NCBI GenBank assembly: GCA_018340375.1
Contig: JAFFJZ010000045.1
Span: 1,674,001 to 1,738,000 of the forward strand
DNA from: Gonatopus flavifemur
Lineage: Eukaryota; Arthropoda; Insecta; Hymenoptera; Dryinidae
Reading direction: 5' to 3'
Length of the DNA: 64,000 nt
Positions 12,298 to 23,215 of the stretch are shown one piece after another. Below the pieces are notes generated by a model, which worked only from the letters and a program-made list of their open reading frames with translations, had not been told where the DNA came from and made no database searches. Positions within the stretch are counted from its first letter, which is position 1; each line of letters begins with the position of its first letter. The position numbers and the translations under genes are program-made.

Positions 12298-12779
12298 GGT
12301 ACGTACGCTGAGTTGGACAATTCCCAATTGAGAGAGATGTTACAATAATCGGCCCTTTTCAGGGCCATTCAATGTGCAAAGTCTGATCGTGCAACCGCCT
12401 CGTGGTGCACATTGGGTTATGCTAATGCCGACAGCTTGGAGCCTGAATACACAAATCCACAAGCTAAAAGCCAGCAGTATTCATGGTTAGGGTCAGAGAA
12501 GATTTGCAAGGAGTTTTATTGGAATGGAGTCCATTGAAAGTTCGTGGATTTGTGTGACCAGTCCCCAAATAATTCCTGAAATGAGTATGGTATTTGTTCT
12601 CATCATATTGGATGTCTTTGTCGATAATTGTACGTGATGCGTCCATTCCGATTTTAGAAATGTGACTTCAATTTCGTAATCGACCACTAGAAGTTTTTCT
12701 GAGCAGAGGTTTACTCTAGAGGGCGGATGATTTCTCATATCCAGACCGTCATGAATTTTCACATTGAATCTTCCATTCA
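12298..12779. other. 3' noncoding part of transposon II
   Basis: No frame or RNA is recognised between the transposase stop and the satellite-bearing right repeat. It is probably 3' untranslated and internal transposon sequence. Confidence 0.5.
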
Positions 12780-13815
12780 TAATTCCGGAAATCTGGGTTC
12801 GAATATGTATCGGCGATCCCTCAAACTCCCGTACGACAATCCTCTCTCAAACTCCCCCAATTTCCAATTTCTCCAAACGCCACATTCGATTCACCATTCG
12901 TCTTTCCAGAAATCTGAGTTCGGATTCTTGATGAGCGACTTCAAAAACCTCAGTATGACAATGCTTTCACAAATTTAAGAGACTTTGAATTTTTCCGATC
13001 GCCATATTAGATGCGTCATTCGCAATTCCGGAAATCTGAGTCCGGATTCGTGATCAGCGAACCCAAAAAACCCCAGTATGACAATGTTTTTACAGATTCA
13101 AGAGATTTAGAATTTTTCCGACCGCCATATTAGAATGGCCATTTGCAATTCCGGAAATCTGAGTCCGGATTCGTGATCAGTGAACCCAAAAAACCCCAGT
13201 ATGACAATGTTTTTACAGATTCAAGAGATTTAGAATTTTTCCGACCGCCATATTAGATTGGCCATTTGCAATTCCGGAAATCTGAGTCCGGATTCGTGAT
13301 CAGCGACCACAAAACCCTCAGAATGTTGATGTTTCCATGAATTGAAGCGAATTAGATTTTTTCCGACCTCCATATTGGATTATCCATTTGTAATTCCGGA
13401 AATCTGAGTTTGGATTCATCATGAGCGACCCGAAGAACTCCTTTCCCCCATGTTTCAGGGAATTCGGAGTGATTCCGAAATTCTGGCCGCCATATTGGAT
13501 TCGACATTTGCAATTCCGGAAATCTGAGTCCGGATTCGTGATCAGCGACCAAAAAACCCTTAGGATGGTAATGTTCCCACAAATTAAAGTGAATCAGAAA
13601 TTTTCTGACCGCCGTATTGGATTCACCATTGGAAATTCCGGGAATCTGAGTTCGGATTCGTCATCAGCGACCCCAAAAACCCCCTTTTCCCACGTTTCAG
13701 AAATGAAATTCCGGCCGCCATATTGGATCTACCATTTGCAATTCCAATATTCCAACTGGATGCAATTAATCCGAGATGCTCGATTTGCATGTTCCAATCC
13801 ACAGAATTATCCAAC
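12780..13815. repeat. ~120-bp tandem repeat array in right end of transposon II, about 8 units
   Basis: Units recur near 12781, 12895, 13020, 13140, 13260, 13383, 13503 and 13625. Each has 'aattccggaaatctgag', 'ggattcgtgatcagcgac' and 'gccatattggat'. The left end has about three units, so the two terminal repeats differ in copy number. The last units double as the inner part of the right terminal inverted repeat. Confidence 0.88.
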
Positions 13816-14031
13816 CCCCGTGCATCATAGTTTTATGACCGGTTTTGATCATCATCATCATGTTCCCTCTCCGTTTCTGCCGCCATATTGGTTAGATAGT
13901 CGCCATGTTCAAAAAGTACCATACGGCATTGAAAAGTAGACACTTCAACGAAAATTTCGAACCAATCAAACATTTTTCATCTCAAAAATTGGAATGCGCA
14001 GGGAGGGTGGCTGATCTGACGAAGAATGCCC
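13475..14031. repeat. Right terminal inverted repeat of transposon II
   Basis: About 557 bp, pairing with 5555-5766 plus 9061-9405. The uninterrupted right copy shows that 'actatgat' and 'gggggttggata' were adjacent before the RTE insertion on the left. It ends GAATGCCC next to a TA tract at about 14033-14050. Confidence 0.85.
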
Positions 14032-14053
14032 GATATATATATATATATATGTA

Positions 14054-14151
14054 CCCCAAGAGAACACAAACTTTCAGGAACGTTCATTAAACGTTCCTGG
14101 ACGTTCGCGAACGTTCAGTGAACGTTCCTGAAGGTTCGTGTTCCCTTGGGG
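14054..14151. mobile_element. 98-bp palindromic MITE rich in GAACGTTC
   Basis: Ends CCCCAAG and CTTGGGG lie between TA dinucleotides (14052-14053 and 14152-14153). The interior is a near palindrome built from repeated GAACGTTC words. A related element lies at 19195-19300. Confidence 0.78.
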
Positions 14152-14170
14152 TATATCATGGAAATATGTA

Positions 14171-15492
14171 CAAGGTGTGTTCAAAAAGTAAGGTGACTTT
14201 GTATTTTTAAGGAAAAATATTCATTTGTTTATCAATATTTATGTTGTTCCCTTCAAAGTAATCCCCCTCAGATACAATACACTTATGCCAACGGTTTTTC
14301 CAATCCTCAAAGCACTTCTCATGAGCACTTTTCGGTATAGCCTTGAGCTCTTCCAGCGATGCAGTCTTTATCTCTTCAATCGTTGCAAATCTCCGTCCTT
14401 CCATAGGTCTCTTTAGTTTTGGGAACAAGGAAAAGTCACATGGGGCCAAATGCGGTGAATATGGTGGCTGAGGCATGATTGTGGTGTTGTTTTTGGCCAA
14501 AAAATCTCTCACAAGCAAAGATGAGTGAGCAGGGGCATTATCGTGATGCAAAAGCCATGAATTATTTTTCCACAATTCTGGACGTTTTCTTCGTATTGCT
14601 TCTCGCAAACGGCGCATAACTTCAAGATAATACTGTTTATTGACCGTACGACCATATGGTAAGAACCCCTGATGCACCACGCCATGGTAATCGAAGAAAA
14701 CAGTGAGCAAAACTTTGACATTTGATCGAACTTGGCGTGCTTTTTTCGGTCTTGGCTCATCTGGGGTCTTCCATTGGGACGATTGGACTTTGGTTTCGAC
14801 ATCATAACCATATACCCATGATTCGTCACCAGTTATGACCCTTTTGAGTAAATCTGGGTCGTCGTTGACGTCATTCAACAGTTCTTGAGCGATGCTCATG
14901 CGACGTTTCTTTTGGTCAAAATTTAGCAATTTCGGAACAAACTTCGCTGACACACGTCTCATGCCCAAAACGTTAGAAAAAATTTCATGGCACGAGCCAA
15001 GCGATAAACCAACATCCTCAGCAACTTCTCTGATAGTGATTCGACGATTTTCCAAAACAATTTTCTTCACTGCTTGAACGTTTTCATCAGTTGTTGACGT
15101 GCTTGGGCGTCCAGAGTGAGGCTCGCCATTGGCATCTTCCCGGCCATCTTGGAAGAGTTTGTACCACTTGTAAACATTTTTTTTACTCAGAACAGTTTCA
15201 CCGAATGCTACTGTCAACATTTCAAGTGTTTCGGAGCACTTTATTTCATTTTTTACACAAAATTTGATGCAAATCCTTTGATCCATATTTTTTGATAGCA
15301 AGAAATCGCCGAGCACGCAAAACACTTATAACCTTTACGCCTCTCACAACCAAACAAAAAATGCTATACACTTGAAACTTGGTACAGATGTTCGGGAAGA
15401 GTGTGCCAACATAACAAAACAAAAAAATCGATAATCGAAAGTACGTTGCCCGCGAAATTTGAAAAGTCACCTTACTTTTTGAACACACCTCG
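14171..15492 (-). mobile_element. mariner transposon, structurally complete
   Basis: Inverted ends of about 27 bp carry GGTGTGTTCAAAAAGTAAGG, and TA lies on both sides (14169-14170 and 15493-15494). The length of 1322 bp is typical for mariner. It encodes one uninterrupted transposase on the minus strand. Confidence 0.94.
14207..15286 (-). CDS. mariner transposase, intact frame (359 aa)
   Basis: The protein cuts and pastes mariner DNA at TA sites. The start is chosen at the methionine in MDQRICIKFC, 13 codons inside a longer frame, because mariner proteins usually begin at this helix-turn-helix. The first ~110 residues hold the two helix-turn-helix parts, with the linker GRPSTSTTDENV. The catalytic triad fits DD34D: ITGDESWVYGYD, then WLLHHDNAPAH, then PYSPHLAPCDFSLFPKLK. 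The usual WVPHEL-like position reads FVPKLLN. The end has GDYFEGNNINI. Length is slightly above the usual ~345 residues. No stop or shift is present, so activity is possible on sequence grounds. Confidence 0.93.
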   Translation of the reverse strand: MDQRICIKFCVKNEIKCSETLEMLTVAFGETVLSKKNVYKWYKLFQDGREDANGEPHSGRPSTSTTDENVQAVKKIVLENRRITIREVAEDVGLSLGSCHEIFSNVLGMRRVSAKFVPKLLNFDQKKRRMSIAQELLNDVNDDPDLLKRVITGDESWVYGYDVETKVQSSQWKTPDEPRPKKARQVRSNVKVLLTVFFDYHGVVHQGFLPYGRTVNKQYYLEVMRRLREAIRRKRPELWKNNSWLLHHDNAPAHSSLLVRDFLAKNNTTIMPQPPYSPHLAPCDFSLFPKLKRPMEGRRFATIEEIKTASLEELKAIPKSAHEKCFEDWKNRWHKCIVSEGDYFEGNNINIDKQMNIFP

Positions 15493-15959
15493 TATATATG
15501 GAGGAGATTTTCTCCGAGATCACCTATTTTTTCAGACAAAAATTTAAAAACAATAGAAGGACTGCAATTGATTCCAATTACAAAGGAGTCCGATTGCAAT
15601 AAAAAAAAATTCTGCCAATTGGCATATGGCTTTGTTATATAACGTTGTTTTTCTGTAGGTAAAAGACGAAAAATCCCGTTATATACGTAAAAGAAAATGA
15701 AGTACTTTCCCGACCGGAGTGGCTCGATTGGAGAAGCGAGTGGGTACCCGCTCCTGGTTTTAAGCTCCCGATAAGATATAAATTCTCTCATCTTGCACCC
15801 CCAGTGTAGTGGTTAAAGGTTAAAGTGAAAGAAATTTAGACGTGGAGGAATTCGTTCAACAAATGCTTTATTCCATTCAAAGAATCCATGGAAAACATGA
15901 AACAGATGAGATTTTGTTTATAAACATACATATGAGAATTTCCGAAAAATGATCTGAAT
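15493..15959. other. Stretch without recognisable gene
   Basis: I see no conserved frame. A short tRNA-like block at 15715-15770 has an A-box-like TGGCTCGATTGG and a weak B-box-like word, but the rest does not fold convincingly as a tRNA or SINE. Confidence 0.4.
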
Positions 15960-16412
15960 GTACAGTGAGTAAAACAGGTATAATCTTGGTTTATTGATGT
16001 TTCTACAGAAGTTCCCGAAGAGGAACTCGTAATGTACAAAAGGTGAACATATATAATTCTATTACAGATGATTCTAAGAGAGTTTTCGGGAGGAAACTCG
16101 TAATGTACAAAGATTGAAAGTATATAATTTTATTCCAGATGATTCTGCAAGAGTTTTCGGAACGAAACTCGTAATGTACAATGAATGAAAACCGAATATG
16201 TACTTATTTCAGATGGAACTACGAGAGTTTTTTTCAGGAAGAACCTCGTAATGTACAAATATTGAAAGTATATGATTTGATGATAGATGTTTCTAACGAG
16301 AGTTTTTCGGAACGAAACTCGTAATGTACACTGAATGAAAACCGAATGTGTACTTATTTCAGATGGAACTACGAGAGTTTTTCAGAAAGAAACTCGTAAT
16401 GTACAATAAATG
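15960..16412. repeat. ~73-bp tandem repeat, about 6 units
   Basis: The phrase 'aaactcgtaatgtaca' recurs near 16027, 16099, 16168, 16244, 16317 and 16394, each preceded by 'acgagagtttttc' and followed by 'tgaaa'. 'Actcgt' and 'acgagt' within a unit allow a small stem. No frame crosses it. Confidence 0.85.
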
Positions 16413-17500
16413 AAAACCAAGAAAATTCCCTTGGAGTCGTGTATACCGTGTGTATAGAGGAGGAGGAAGAAAGAACTAATATATTTTTCTTTTCTCTTTT
16501 TGCTCTTGACTCACCGTGGTGGGAAAGACGAGTACACGTTAGGTACTTCTTTCCGATCAAAAGGCAACGAGGTGCTGGTTACTTCTGATGGTCCTCCTGT
16601 CTCTCTCTCTCTCTCTTTTGGACGAAGATTGCAGACGTGCTGGTTCACGATTAAAAATTTTACGCGATTTGAATGCCAAAAAAAATTAGTCGATTACACT
16701 GAATTTCACTGATTTTATTAAAACAGGAAAAAAAACTGATTCCATTCGCGAATCTCGGTTGGAGTATAAATTTATTCTACAAAGTCACGTTTCACTAAGT
16801 GGCAATCGTGGCTAAGGCAAAAGGAATGATTTTTTTGAGGAACGTTGCGTTGAAAAAGATTATCGAAACATGAATTTCCTACAAAAGACGCCGTGGAACC
16901 TTCCAAAGGGACACACTTTTACGATTTATTGCGAACTTGAAGTATGTAATCGTCAACTTGGCCTCAATCGTATCCTCGTTTCTACCCTCTTACGGAAAAG
17001 GACGGACTTGTCTTCGCGTATGGAAAATCGGCTGTTCAACAAAACTTTCGCGTAACGAATCTCCCGATTTTCCATTGACCGTCCTATTTACGAGTTTTCC
17101 ATCTGGGTGATGGAACACGCCAGATCCTGGCAAGAGGGGTTTTTCTGCCGACTCAACTGCCTGATCAGCAGTGATTAGTCAACTTGGTATTCGTGAAGAG
17201 AGAGAGACACGGGTATATGGGTACCGTGAACAAAGATAGCGAATTCGCGGGCCTCGAAAATATGCATCGATGTGGACATCGATGCGAGCTCTGACCTAGA
17301 TTTCTTTCTTCCTGCTCAGCGTTTTGTTTGAGCGTACATTTATTTCTCACGTGCTATGGGTCGATATATGTATATGTTCAAATATATATATTTTAAATAA
17401 TGTTTGCGACCCGACTTCCCTTTGATTCGAAATAGGCCACGCACCGGATTACAGGCGGGAATAGGGGTTGTATTTTTCTGTATTCCGGGAGCGAGATTCA
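16413..17500. other. Stretch without recognisable gene
   Basis: Contains a short (TC)n run near 16598-16616 and AT-rich sequence. Small frames exist but none has a family motif. Confidence 0.4.
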
Positions 17501-17992
17501 TCGTCACGTAACAGCTTACTCGTTGGTGTTGAAAAAAAATACACGTCTTCTTCCTCTCTTCCGTTTTCCTTAGAAAATCAGGTCGAAATTTATATAGGAC
17601 TGCGATCAACACTGCATAAAGCTGTGGTAGAAATTTCATAACAATTGGATGATAGGAACGGAAGTTATCCGCATGTTAACGATGTTTACGAAATTTCCAA
17701 ATTTTGTTTCGAAGCTCAGTTCCCACTTCCTTCCTTTAATTCCGATTTGTTTGCAATTCACACCATACAACTAAATCCCCGTAAACTGATTATACTACAA
17801 GTTTCATGGCATTTGGATGATACCGACATGAGGAAGGCATGCTCCCAAAATATTATCTCATAATGTGAATCGCGAAACAAAAATTGTCCACAGTTTTCAA
17901 TCGATTAGAATGAAACTCATATGGGGCCACTATAGGATCATCACCAGGACGTGGTATAAGTTTGATTGCAATCGGATAATAGGAAGCAGAGA
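17500..17992. repeat. Degenerate ~150-bp repeat array, left segment
   Basis: Diverged units share 'gaaacttatatggg-accactat', 'gaagtttgatc' and 'cggataataggaa'. Similar units continue at 19398-19548 and 22521-22885, so this appears to be one array later split by the mariner (17993-19397) and by the element at 19549-22520. Confidence 0.65.
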
Positions 17993-18188
17993 AACCTTCT
18001 CATCAAAAAGTACCCGGAATTATCTGTTCAAACAAACCGCGCTTGAGATATTGTCGGAATCCTTTCTTCTCCATGTTATTTCATCTGTTATTTAGCGCTC
18101 AAATGTCTGTTTGCGCCTCATTCGTCAGAAGTTAGTGCGTGTTGCCTTTTAAACGAGTCAGTGTTTGTTGTGTTCTGCGAATTTTGCA

Positions 18189-19343
18189 ATGTCGAATTTG
18201 GTTGAGCAAAGAATTTGTCTAAAATTTTGTGTTTTTAATAAAATTTCATGTGCGGAAGCGTTGAAGATGTTAACAGAAACCTACGGGGACTCGACGATGT
18301 CGAAAACACAAGCGTACGAGTGGTACAAAGAGTTTAAAGCAGGTCGTATTGTCGTTGATAATTTGCCTCGTTCCGGTCATCCATTCACCAGTATCACTGA
18401 CGGAAATATTGATAAAATTGAAGAAATCGTCCTCGCAAATCGTCGTGTGAGCATTAGGGAGATAGCATCCGATTTTGGTGCCTCGTTCGGATCGGTGCAG
18501 CACGTTATGCACAATATTTTGGCCATGAGACGAGTTGAAGCATGGTTTGTGCCGAGAGTGTTGAATTCGTTGCAGAAGCAGCATCGCATTCACGTTGCTA
18601 AAGAAATGTTTTCTTTGGGCCAAAATGTTATCGAAGGCATCCTTACCGGTGACGAAACATGGGTCTATGAATATGACACCGAAACTCACCAACAATCATC
18701 GGAATGGCGCTTTTCAGACGAGTCAAAACCCAAAAAACCGCCCCAGAGTCGATCTAAAATCAAGGTTTTGTTGACTGTTTTCTTTGATTGCCGTGGTGTG
18801 GTCCACTCCGACTTTCTCCCACCAGGTCAGGCAGTGAATAAGGAATATTACGTGAGTGTATTGAAGCGTTTGAGGGAAAACATTCGTCGCAAGAGACCAG
18901 AATTGTGGAAAGATAACTCGTGGTTTCTTCACCACGATAACGCACCGGCACACACATCTCATCTTGTACGCGATTATTTAATTAAAAACAATGTTCATAC
19001 CGTTTTTCAAGCTCCGTATTCACCTGATACGGCTCCTTGTGATTTTTTCCTATTCCCATGACTCAAGTTACCACTTCGCGGAAAGCGTTTTGAGACGATT
19101 GAGGCAATAAAGTACAATTCGCAGCCGGAACTGACCTATGCAAAATGTTTTGAAGATTGGAAGAAGTGTTGGAATATGTGAGTTGCTTGCAATGCCCACG
19201 TAGCATGAAAGTTTTGAGAACATTCTGAGAACGTTTCTGGAACGTTTAAAGTTCTCTAAAGGTTCTGACAACGTTTAGAGAACTTTCAGTGCTATGTGGG
19301 TGGAGATTACTTTGGAGAGAATATAGTAAATATCGATGTATAA
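18189..19343 (+). pseudogene. mariner transposase, interrupted by two stops and a MITE
   Basis: It starts at MSNLVEQRICLKFC. Catalytic motifs are present: LTGDETWVYEYD, WFLHHDNAPAH and PYSPDTAPCDFFLFP. A TGA at 19059-19061 follows FLFP, a second TGA follows KKCWNM, and a 106-bp MITE splits the region just before GDYFGENIVNIDV. Removing the MITE restores the usual spacing to the mariner C-terminus. It differs widely from the mariner at 14171-15492, so they are separate lineages. Confidence 0.9.
19195..19300. mobile_element. 106-bp palindromic MITE in mariner 2
   Basis: Ends CCCACGTAGCA and GCTATGTGGG are inverted. The interior repeats AGAAC/GTTCT words. The flanks suggest a 2-bp TG duplication, since the uninterrupted coding sequence would read C-N-G-D-Y-F across the junction. 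It resembles the element at 14054-14151 in its interior words. Confidence 0.78.
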
Positions 19344-19397
19344 TTGAACCGTTTTCGCTTCATTAGGAAATTCCGAGTACTTTTTGATCAGAAGGTA

Positions 19398-19548
19398 TAC
19401 GCGTTCGCAAAATCACGATTCTTCGAAAAATTTCTCCTCACCCTTCCCGTTCTTCTGTAACTTTAAGGTTGAAACTTATATGGAACCACTATCAACACTG
19501 CACATGACTCTGGTGAAGATTTCATCACGATCGAATAATACGAACAAA
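19398..19548. repeat. Degenerate ~150-bp repeat array, middle segment
   Basis: One unit with 'ggttgaaacttatatgg-aaccactatcaacactg' matches units at 17560-17680 and 22750-22885. Confidence 0.6.
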
Positions 19549-22520
19549 ACACTCACAGAAATAATTTCTTGTTATTATCATAATTTTATTCTTGACATTG
19601 ATTTTCTTCTCCGAAAACGGATAGTATTCGATCAAAAAGCAATTTTGTTTGAAAGTAATCATATCATGGATTATCAAAAGAAAAAAATATGATTCATGAT
19701 TTTTGGTTAACGTAAGAACCTTTATTTCTTGTGAGAACCATCCTTTCTTGTGACAAGAAAAATTTTCTTACGCTGAAACTACATGAATATTCTCAGAGGC
19801 GACGCTTAACGATACGCCCCTCTTTCCTTGATTGGCCGCATACCGGCTCAGTGATCCAAGGTACCTAAGGTATAATGGTGAAGAAGAAACACGAGTTTCA
19901 GCGCCGCCAGGGAGTTGTCTCGGAACTATGAGTAATATATATATGTATATTCATACATATATATATATATAAAGTATATCACGTGATCATATTTCCTATA
20001 TACCACGTGACCATATTAGATATTTGAAAATTTGCAGAAATGATTTGATACATTCCGATACGTATTCGTACCATGGGGATAAGTATGAATGAAAGATTTA
20101 ATCTTCATTCATATTGGAAAAATCATTGATTGATTCAAATGATGTATTGTTCTTCTTGAAATCAAATTATTCCCAAGAACAAAGTGGAATACGATTTAAA
20201 TATCGCGTATCCGAATGTAAACTGAGCATATATGAAAATATTCATCAAGTTTGAATCATTTTTCTTATGAGCAGAAACTGAAACATGTATTTTCATATTT
20301 TTCCAGAGGATACTTGATAGGTATATTCAATTCAATAGAGTGCATGAGATTCTCCCTTGTTCAATTGAAAATTCGTTCCAATGAACGATTTACACTTTAT
20401 CGATATACATGAAAAGTGGAATTCGGAACAAAGTACTTCTAGAGTACAGTTTATTCCTTATTTGATGTGATTTTGAATCGAATGGCCTATTATGACAAAT
20501 TTTCGAAGTAATTTTTGACAATAAATCTTTGTGAAGTATCTATCGTACCAATAGTTCATGATAATCAGAGTAGAGAAAACTCACTGCGCTCCCAATATAT
20601 CAGTCAATTTCTCCATCGAATAAAGTTTTGTGCATGTCTACTACTTATTCGCAGGAAATTTATTCCACAAAGTGCCTCGTTATTTTAGAAATAACATCTC
20701 TCTATTTCACGTGCTAATTACTCGAAAAATCATTGCAAGTGTACAAAAGTTATGATGATGGTACATTCTTTCATAAAATGCAACTTTGTATCTTCGTCAC
20801 TCTATGAAAGAAGAATAAAGTTGTGGAACATTGTTTTCTTGATATACTAATATTCTCAATACTTTTCCAGAAAAAATTCAATTACTGTCTCTGCTGAGTG
20901 ATCACCTAATCTATGGACACTGATCAAGTATTCGTTGGCAAAGTATTTCAAAATACAACACTCGATGAATGTAACAGATTACCCTAGTTGAAGTCTCTTA
21001 GCAATTCATGAGAAAATGTTCTTGATAAGCTTATGAATATATATGCATATGTATTCATGATGCATCATCAGCACAGATTCATAGGACTTTGTGGTTTACT
21101 TATGAATGTCCTGTTGCAAAACTATCATATTGGTCAATGATTGAATGTAACTTCAATTATTGGCAAATATAATGAATTCAAAAAATCCATCAAATAATTG
21201 ATGATTGAAGAATTCATCTTCAAAGAATAGATCAGTTGTGTTTTCACTACATTTTTTTCGGGAAACGGATGTGACAAGCTCAACGTCTAAAATCAAAATA
21301 TACAATGAATATGAGAATAAACATGTTTATTACATATATTATTGTGGTTATAAATATTATCTAGAATTCTCAATATATCATATAATGTAATTTACAATGT
21401 ATTTATAATATTTTTTATTAGGAATATAAACGACTCTTATGAATAATGAATTGGAATCTGATATATCTCAGATCTCTAATGATCTAATGAGCAATTGTAA
21501 TTTTCAAGTTACAGTTTCATCAGAAACAAGAGCCCGCTCTATTTGAAATTATTCTGACCTTTCTCCAGGGATACGTCAAATCTGACTAGTTTTCAACAAA
21601 ATCCGAAGAATGCCTAGAATCACGTCCAGTGACCAAATATTTACGGTAACATGAAACAGAGAAACGAAACGGAACATAACTTTTACCGTTTTGACAAAAG
21701 CGTATATCACTTGAGATGTAGCTTAGTAAGTTTTTGATGTTTACAAGTAACCAATTCTTTGAAATTCTCAACGAATCATGAGGTTAATTCTCGGAATGTT
21801 AGCAAAAAAAATTTTCCAAGGAATCTTATGAGAGCTTTGATTCTTCCGTCAGCTTTTTATTTGGAAAATGTTTCCAAAGATAATTATAGCATATTTGAAA
21901 ACCTGATGACATTGTGTTTTGATGACACGATAACAACATAAACACAAACCTCGAATTGATTAGATATACATGTGATCGGTATCAACTGAGATTCATACTT
22001 TTACTTACTTTCAAAATGCTCGGTAAGATGGGGCATCCCCATACTTTGTAATAAAAAGGCGACAGTACATTCTACCGCAGTAGTGACAGCATTGTCGTCC
22101 ATTTTATTGATTTATTTATTATCACTATTTCAAAGTTACAATACTCACTTTACTTTTTGATTTTCACCAACACAAGATACTTGACTGCACTTTACTGATC
22201 CTCGAAAACTCGAGCACTGAGCCGGTATGCGGCCAATCAAGGGGAGAGGGGCGTATCGTTAAGCGTCGCCTCTAAGAATATTCATGTAGTTTCAGCGTGA
22301 GAGAATTTCTCTTGTCACAAGAAAGGATGGTTCTCACAAGAAATGAAGGTTCTTACGTTAACCAAAAATCATGAATCATATTTTTTTTCGTTTGATAATC
22401 CATGATATGATTACTTTCAAACAGAATCGCTTTTTAACCAAATGCTATTCGTTTTCGGAGAAGGAAATCAATGTCAAGAATAAAATCATGGTAGTAACAA
22501 GAAATCATTTCTGTGAGTGT
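19549..22520. mobile_element. 3-kb element with ~308-bp inverted ends, no gene
   Basis: 19549-19857 and 22213-22520 are inverted copies, with ends ACACTCACAGAAAT and ATTTCTGTGAGTGT. Shared inner words include 'gaggcgacgcttaacgata' and 'gccgcataccggctcagtg'. The 2.3-kb interior is AT-rich, has a TA-rich tract at 19939-19975 and has no coherent frame. It looks like a non-autonomous DNA transposon. I cannot fix the target duplication. Confidence 0.78.
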
Positions 22521-22885
22521 ACTCAGAGTTCCAAGACATTCGGATAATATGGACATGGGTAAGGCATGCATAAAAAAAAATACAGATTCCAGAGAAAAAT
22601 TTTCCACAGTTTCCAACCGATTTGGATAAAACTTATATGGGACCACTATCGGGTCATGACTAAAACGTGGTTGAAGTTTGATCGGATTCGGATAATAGGA
22701 AGCAAAGATACACGCGTACGCAAAATGTTCATTTTTTGTCAGAGTTCTTCTCATCCACCCAATTCTTCTGGATGAATCAGGTTGAAACTTATATGAGACC
22801 ACTATCACCTTAGTCCACAACCGTGATAAGAGTTTCGAAACGATCGGATAAGCAGAACGGGAGATATGCGCGTACGAAACTTAGG
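22521..22885. repeat. Degenerate ~150-bp repeat array, right segment
   Basis: Two diverged units with 'aacttatatgggaccactatc' style words and 'cgcgtacg'. They continue the array of 17500-17992. Confidence 0.65.
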
Positions 22886-23215
22886 GGGGAGCCACAGTCA
22901 CACAGACAGACAGACAGACAGGCACGGTAACAAAATTATTCCCCGAATTCTGAGGAAGATTTTGGTCTAGGAGATTTTTAATTTCGAGGCAAAAAATTTT
23001 TCGGCTCCTCGAAACGATCACAAAGCTTCCCTCTAAACGAGGAAGCGAAAATAGTCCTTGGGGAAGGGTTTGAAGAAGGTCCTCTATAAATTTCATCCAA
23101 TTTGGTCCACTCAGTCTAGAGTTATTCCAAATACCGACAGACAGACAGACATACAGACAACCCCACGGATTATCAATCAGTATTGCATGAAATGAAAAAC
23201 TATCCAACTTCCAAT
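22886..23215. repeat. Block bounded by (CAGA)n runs
   Basis: Short CAGA runs lie at 22903-22922 and 23138-23158, around a block with 'tttcggctcctcgaaacgat'. It has the look of the end of a dispersed repeat. No coding function is seen. Confidence 0.5.

Larger units (their letters stand above)
5555..14031 (+). mobile_element. Transposon II, relative of transposon I, split by an RTE insertion
   Basis: The left end (5555-5766 continuing at 9061-9405) is the reverse complement of the right end (about 13475-14031). Both start GGGCAT and lie against TA tracts. Removing the RTE insertion at 5767-9051 and one copy of its 9-bp duplication gives an element of about 5.2 kb. It holds a transposase frame on + (10381-12297), an inverted copy of that gene's N-terminal part on the left, and ~120-bp tandem units inside the terminal repeats. 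Confidence 0.85.
17993..19397 (+). mobile_element. Second mariner-type element, broken
   Basis: Inverted ends carry ACCTTCTCATCAAAAAGTAC on the left and its partner on the right. Comparison with the repeat unit at 22690-22720 suggests a TA target, with the left TA now mutated. It encodes a transposase with stops and carries a MITE at 19195-19300. Without the MITE it is about 1.3 kb. Confidence 0.85.

Noticed and set aside
15715..15770. tRNA gene or tRNA-derived SINE
   Set aside because: The A-box-like word is good, but the B-box is weak and I could not form acceptor and T stems; there is no clear SINE tail.
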